Positions 8,268-11,679 of a stretch of 11,679 nucleotides of DNA are shown one piece after another. The notes under the pieces were generated by a model. That model searched no databases and was not told the DNA's origin. It saw only the letters and a program-made list of their open reading frames with translations. Origin of the DNA: Chlamydiia bacterium. Its GTDB lineage: Bacteria > Chlamydiota > Chlamydiia > Chlamydiales > Simkaniaceae. The stretch is taken from contig JAGROF010000102.1 of assembly GCA_020440405.1 (NCBI GenBank), positions 1-11,679 of the forward strand, in the 5' to 3' direction. The translations under genes and the position numbers were made by a program. The first letter of the stretch is position 1, and every line of letters starts with the position of its first letter.

Positions 8268-9218
8268 ATGGGCGTTTTTAATATTTCTAGAGACCTTCCT
8301 CTCTTTTGCCATCTAACCCAAGAATCTTACTGTGGAGAGCAGCCGAACCCTGTAATTCCTGCAATGGTCTTTTTTGATTGCAATTTTGCAAAAGAGCGCT
8401 TGGCATTGATGGATCAAATTGTGCTTAGTGGGTGGTATCAAGAGCATCTAGGAAGGATGACTCTAGAAACTGTGCGAGAGCGATTTGGGATGAGTGATCA
8501 ACTGTTTAGAGAGGTGCAGTCGTCTAAGTGTCTTCTTTCGTCGGATGGAAAGCTGAATATTGAAGGACTTCATGGAGGAGAGCGGCGCTCGATGTCTATG
8601 CGAAGGACCTATTCTCAGGATTGCCCCGTTTGTCGAGGAAGAGGGCAGTTGGTTCATTCCGTGGCGCTGAACCGCATGCTGAAATTTGGAAGGGTTGAGG
8701 TGACAAAATGGGAAATTGTTGAGATGAAGTTGCAAGAGGTTGCAGATTTTGCAGCTCCTCTAGTGGAAGCTGGAGAGGCTCTTTGGGGGGCTTTCCTTAA
8801 AAAAGGGGAACAACGTATAGGTGAGGTGAGGCGGTGTCTTCATGCCATGGATCATTATGTCGAAAAGTTTGAAGAAAATGTTCAAGTGATTTTGCTTCTT
8901 TCTCTAATCCTAAAAGGGACTTGTATGGCCTATGAGAAACTGGGACTGAAATTCTTGAAGGGGCTGCATGAGAGGATTACAACGCAGGTCAATACTTTCC
9001 TAGTCATTGGGTCGATCTTATTCGTTTGGAAAGGGGTGATTCGTACGTTTGATAGAGAGCCTGGGGAACTGCTGCTAGTCGGGACCCTTTTGTTTTTTAT
9101 CTATCTATTAGGATTGTCGGGGACAGTTAAATTACTTGTTGGAGCCTATTGCGTGCACTTGGTGATGCAGCTTTTTGAGACGAGAAATGAGTTAGTCCAG
9201 GCAGGGGAAGGAGAATGA
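8268..9218 (+). CDS. Unrecognised protein with CxxCxGxG knuckle and hydrophobic C-terminus
   Basis: I do not recognise this 316-residue protein. AGGG (8257-8260) lies seven bases before its ATG, which starts one base after the sulfotransferase stop; its own stop overlaps ppsA by four bases (ATGA), so it is almost certainly translated as part of the operon. The N-terminal ~200 residues are hydrophilic, without a signal peptide, and hold one DnaJ-type knuckle, C119PVC122RGRG, preceded by an Arg/Ser-rich patch (about 106-115). A single copy cannot form the four-repeat DnaJ zinc domain; with other cysteines (C14, C22, C38, C88) it might bind metal. The C-terminal third has hydrophobic segments at about 205-220 (marginal), 241-258, 267-284 and 285-302, the last two nearly continuous. 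A paired hydrophobic block of this kind is also typical of chlamydial inclusion-membrane (Inc) proteins, but usually nearer the N-terminus, so that reading is only a suggestion. Confidence 0.75.
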   Translation: MGVFNISRDLPLFCHLTQESYCGEQPNPVIPAMVFFDCNFAKERLALMDQIVLSGWYQEHLGRMTLETVRERFGMSDQLFREVQSSKCLLSSDGKLNIEGLHGGERRSMSMRRTYSQDCPVCRGRGQLVHSVALNRMLKFGRVEVTKWEIVEMKLQEVADFAAPLVEAGEALWGAFLKKGEQRIGEVRRCLHAMDHYVEKFEENVQVILLLSLILKGTCMAYEKLGLKFLKGLHERITTQVNTFLVIGSILFVWKGVIRTFDREPGELLLVGTLLFFIYLLGLSGTVKLLVGAYCVHLVMQLFETRNELVQAGEGE

Positions 9219-11554
9219 CGAAAGAGCCATTTGTTAAAGATTTTAAGGAGCTCGGCTTGCGGGATATCGGTCGAGTGGGAGGAAAAAATGCCTCTCTTGG
9301 TGAAATGATTCAAGTGCTGGCTCAAAAAGGGATCCAAGTCCCCCCAGGGTTTGCCGTGACGGCGGAAGGATACCGCTTCTTTCTTCAAGAAAATGCCCTT
9401 CAGGAAGAGATTGAAAAGGAGCTGCAGCTTCTTGAGGACCATCCGCAGTCGATCCAAAAAGTGGGGAAAAGGATCCGAAAATTGATCCTTAAAGGAGAAT
9501 TTCCTCAAGCATTGCAGGAGGAGATTTTGGCAAAGTATGAAGGAATGGGAGCGGTTGCTGTACGGAGCAGTGCTACTGCAGAAGATCTTCCCGATGCAAG
9601 CTTTGCCGGGCAGCAGGAGACCTATTTGAATATCAGGGACTCCAAAGATCTTTTAGAAGCTTGCCAGAAGTGTTTTGCCTCTCTCTATACCGACCGCGCA
9701 ATTAGCTACCGCATGGAACAAGGGTTTTCTCATCATGAGGTGGCCTTGTCTGTAGGTGTTCAAAAGATGGTGCGGTCAGATTTAGCTTCTTCAGGAGTGA
9801 TGTTTTCTGTCGATACAGAGACAGGATTTGACAAAGTGGTGGTTATCAATGCCACATGGGGACTCGGAGAAAATATTGTGCAAGGACTCATCACCCCAGA
9901 TGAACATGTTGTCTTTAAGCCCCTTCTTGAAAAAGAGGGAGTTTTTCCCATTGTGGACCAAGTTCTTGGGACTAAAGAGATGAAAATGATCTATGGGGGA
10001 AAGGGAACCAAAAATATCGAGACAACACCGGATGAAAGGATGGCCTTTTGCTTAGCAGAGGAAGACATTCTCCAACTTGCACGGTGGGCTGTTTTGATCG
10101 AATCACATTATAAAAAAGGGATGGATATCGAATGGGCTAAAGATGGGGAAAGTGGAGAGCTGTATATTGTTCAAGCACGCCCTGAAACGGTCCAGTCCCA
10201 AAAAAAGAAAGGAATTTTCAGCACGTTTACCTTGAAGGAAACAGGGACAAAGCTGACAGAAGGGCTAGCGATTGGGGAGTCGATTCAAACAGGAAAGCCT
10301 CAGGTAATTCTCGACCCTGGAGAAATCGATCATTTTGTGGAAGGTTCTATTCTTGTCACTTCAATGACTGATCCTGATTGGGTCCCCATTATGAAACGGG
10401 CAAGAGGGATTATTACCGATCAGGGAGGGCGAACGTCGCACGCTGCTATCGTGAGTCGAGAGCTAGGCGTTCCAGCGATTGTGGGAACAGGAGATGCGAC
10501 AGAAGTCCTGAAGAAAGAGGAAATGATCACCCTTTCCTGTGCAGAAGGAGACCGTGGAAGGGTTTATCAGGGGGAGCTTCCATTTGAGGAAACCGAAGTG
10601 CATATCGAAGACCTTCCGAAAACCCGCACAGCAATCATGCTCAATATTGCAAGTCCGCCTGCAGCCTTCCGGTGGTGGCGCCTTCCCACGCAAGGGATTG
10701 GCCTGGCATGGATGGAATTTATTATTAATGAAATGATCAAAATTCACCCTATGGCCCTTGCGCACTTTGAGAAAATCGAAGACAAAAAGACTCAAATGAA
10801 GATTACCGAGCTCACGCGAGGGTATGCCAATAAGTGTGATTATTTTGTCGAGATTCTTGCTCGAGGGATTGGAAAAATTGCCTGTTCCCAATATCCCCAC
10901 CCTGTCATTGTAAGGATGAGTGATTTCAAAACTAACGAATATGCGAACTTGATTGGGGGGGAGACATTTGAGCCCAAAGAAGAAAACCCTATGCTTGGGT
11001 TTCGCGGAGCTTCCCGTTACTATAGTCCCAAATATCGAGAAGGGTTCGATCTAGAATGTCGCGCCATTAAGCAGGTGCGTGAAGTCCTCGGTTTTGAGAA
11101 CGTGCTCATTATGATCCCCTTTTGTCGGACCCTGGATGAAGCAAAACAAGTGCTCACTGTTTTAGAAGAAAATGGCTTAAAGCGGGGCGACCTCGAAATT
11201 TATATGATGGCAGAAATTCCCTCAAATATCATCTTAGCTGCAGAGTTTGCCGAGTTGTTCGATGGATTTTCCATTGGATCGAATGATCTTACCCAGCTGA
11301 TCCTGGGTGTCGATCGCGACTCGAGTGAATTGGATCCCTTATTTGATGAAAGAAACCCTGCCGTGAAGGATCAAATCCAGCGACTGATTCAAGTGGCCCA
11401 CAAAAAAGGGTGCAAGGTCGGGATCTGTGGCCAAGGCCCCAGCGACTATCCCGAATTTGCGTCTTTCCTCGTCGAATGCGGCATTGATTCCCTCTCTTTG
11501 AATCCCGATAGTGTGATTCAAACCATTCACCAAATCGCCAAGATTGAACAATGA
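9215..11554 (+). CDS. ppsA: Phosphoenolpyruvate synthase
   Basis: Makes PEP from pyruvate and ATP, giving AMP and phosphate, in the cytoplasm; the entry to gluconeogenesis from pyruvate. At 779 residues it is close to E. coli PpsA (792). The ATP-grasp domain shows GGKNASLGEM (22-31), VRSSATAEDLPDASFAGQQE (116-135), ATWGLGE (213-219) and DIEW...IVQARPE (304-324). The swivelling domain has GGRTSHAAI with phospho-acceptor H409. The barrel domain has VRMSDFKTNEYAN, ENPMLGFRG, MAEIPSN, GSNDLTQL and GICGQGPSD with catalytic C738. One residue is wrong for the family: the motif usually written GLAR(L/M)EF reads GLAWMEF, so W499 (codon 10709-10711, TGG) replaces the arginine that binds PEP phosphate in the related PPDK. 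The preceding NEG-type triplet is TQG. The gene starts in a 4-base ATGA overlap with the upstream orphan gene. Pyruvate kinase, its metabolic opposite, lies at the head of the same gene train. Confidence 0.95.
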   Translation: MTKEPFVKDFKELGLRDIGRVGGKNASLGEMIQVLAQKGIQVPPGFAVTAEGYRFFLQENALQEEIEKELQLLEDHPQSIQKVGKRIRKLILKGEFPQALQEEILAKYEGMGAVAVRSSATAEDLPDASFAGQQETYLNIRDSKDLLEACQKCFASLYTDRAISYRMEQGFSHHEVALSVGVQKMVRSDLASSGVMFSVDTETGFDKVVVINATWGLGENIVQGLITPDEHVVFKPLLEKEGVFPIVDQVLGTKEMKMIYGGKGTKNIETTPDERMAFCLAEEDILQLARWAVLIESHYKKGMDIEWAKDGESGELYIVQARPETVQSQKKKGIFSTFTLKETGTKLTEGLAIGESIQTGKPQVILDPGEIDHFVEGSILVTSMTDPDWVPIMKRARGIITDQGGRTSHAAIVSRELGVPAIVGTGDATEVLKKEEMITLSCAEGDRGRVYQGELPFEETEVHIEDLPKTRTAIMLNIASPPAAFRWWRLPTQGIGLAWMEFIINEMIKIHPMALAHFEKIEDKKTQMKITELTRGYANKCDYFVEILARGIGKIACSQYPHPVIVRMSDFKTNEYANLIGGETFEPKEENPMLGFRGASRYYSPKYREGFDLECRAIKQVREVLGFENVLIMIPFCRTLDEAKQVLTVLEENGLKRGDLEIYMMAEIPSNIILAAEFAELFDGFSIGSNDLTQLILGVDRDSSELDPLFDERNPAVKDQIQRLIQVAHKKGCKVGICGQGPSDYPEFASFLVECGIDSLSLNPDSVIQTIHQIAKIEQ

Positions 11555-11634
11555 TTGAAGTCCATGAAGTTGTCACAGATCAAGAGTGGAAGGAATATCT
11601 TAGATGGTGTCGTCACGAGATGCTCATCCTTTAA
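11551..11634 (+). CDS. 27-codon open frame overlapping the ppsA stop
   Basis: ATG 11551 overlaps the ppsA TGA by four bases, the same arrangement as at the ppsA start, and reads MIEVHEVVTDQEWKEYLRWC before stopping at TAA 11632-11634. The residues look like ordinary protein (VTDQEWKEYL recalls the start of some acyltransferase-like proteins). This could be a real small coupled peptide, chance, or the 5' end of a gene that is frameshifted into the frame open from 11604. One extra base near 11618 would join the two frames. Confidence 0.25.
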   Translation: MIEVHEVVTDQEWKEYLRWCRHEMLIL

Positions 11635-11679
11635 GCGCCTTCTATGGAAAATTCCATCGTTGCCCTGCTTCAAAAGCCC
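11604..11679 (+). CDS. Start of a downstream gene, cut by the window edge
   Basis: An open frame from ATG 11604 reads MVSSRDAHPLSAFYGKFHRC and continues for 25 codons to the edge. AAGGA at 11590-11594 lies nine bases upstream, an acceptable ribosome binding site, and the gene would follow ppsA by 49 bases. I cannot assign a family from so few residues. A competing reading is that the true gene starts at ATG 11551 in the ATGA overlap with ppsA and shifts frame near 11620-11632. Confidence 0.4.
   Translation, partial: MVSSRDAHPLSAFYGKFHRCPASKA

Noticed and set aside
8622..8645. DnaJ-like chaperone assignment from the CxxCxGxG motif
   Set aside because: There is only one copy, no J domain and no Gly/Phe region, and the C-terminus is membrane-like.
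1..11679. CRISPR arrays, tRNA/rRNA genes, insertion sequences, phage genes
   Set aside because: I saw no repeat-spacer periodicity, cloverleaf or rRNA-like stretch, transposase motif or phage gene on either strand; almost every base is accounted for by coding sequence.

Overview
The window most likely comes from a member of the Chlamydiota, probably an environmental ('Chlamydia-like') lineage. Two observations support this. The minus-strand gene is a double-length UvrA, two complete UvrA proteins fused in one frame, which is the known state in Chlamydia. It also lies head-to-head with pyruvate kinase, as uvrA and pyk do in Chlamydia trachomatis. The other genes are not part of the classical Chlamydia core as I know it. 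The genus assignment is inference.

Layout. Bases 1-5276 (minus strand) hold the tandem UvrA, whose 3' end runs off the left edge of the window. A 45-base divergent intergenic region (5277-5321) separates it from a plus-strand gene train that fills the rest: pyruvate kinase with a C-terminal extension (5322-7109); a small PQ-loop-like membrane protein with a C-terminal zinc ribbon (7109-7462); a sulfotransferase-fold protein with a signal peptide (7508-8266); an unrecognised protein with one CxxCxGxG knuckle and a hydrophobic C-terminus (8268-9218); phosphoenolpyruvate synthase (9215-11554); and the start of another gene at the right edge. The plus-strand genes overlap by 1 or 4 bases or are 1-49 bases apart, so they look like one operon. 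No stretch over 300 bases lacks a gene. I see no RNA genes, insertion sequences, CRISPR arrays or phage genes.

How it fits together. Pyruvate kinase (PEP + ADP to pyruvate + ATP) and PEP synthase (pyruvate + ATP to PEP) catalyse opposing steps and appear to sit at the two ends of one transcription unit. Between them are three small genes that are not obviously about carbon flow: a membrane protein, a probably exported sulfotransferase and a membrane-associated orphan. These three are the least explained part of the window.

Details worth following up: both UvrA halves lack the first cysteine pair of zinc module 1 but keep zinc module 2 intact; PEP synthase has Trp where the family has the PEP-binding Arg (GLAR-type motif); and the pyruvate kinase extension resembles a PEP-utiliser swivelling domain that has lost its phosphohistidine.
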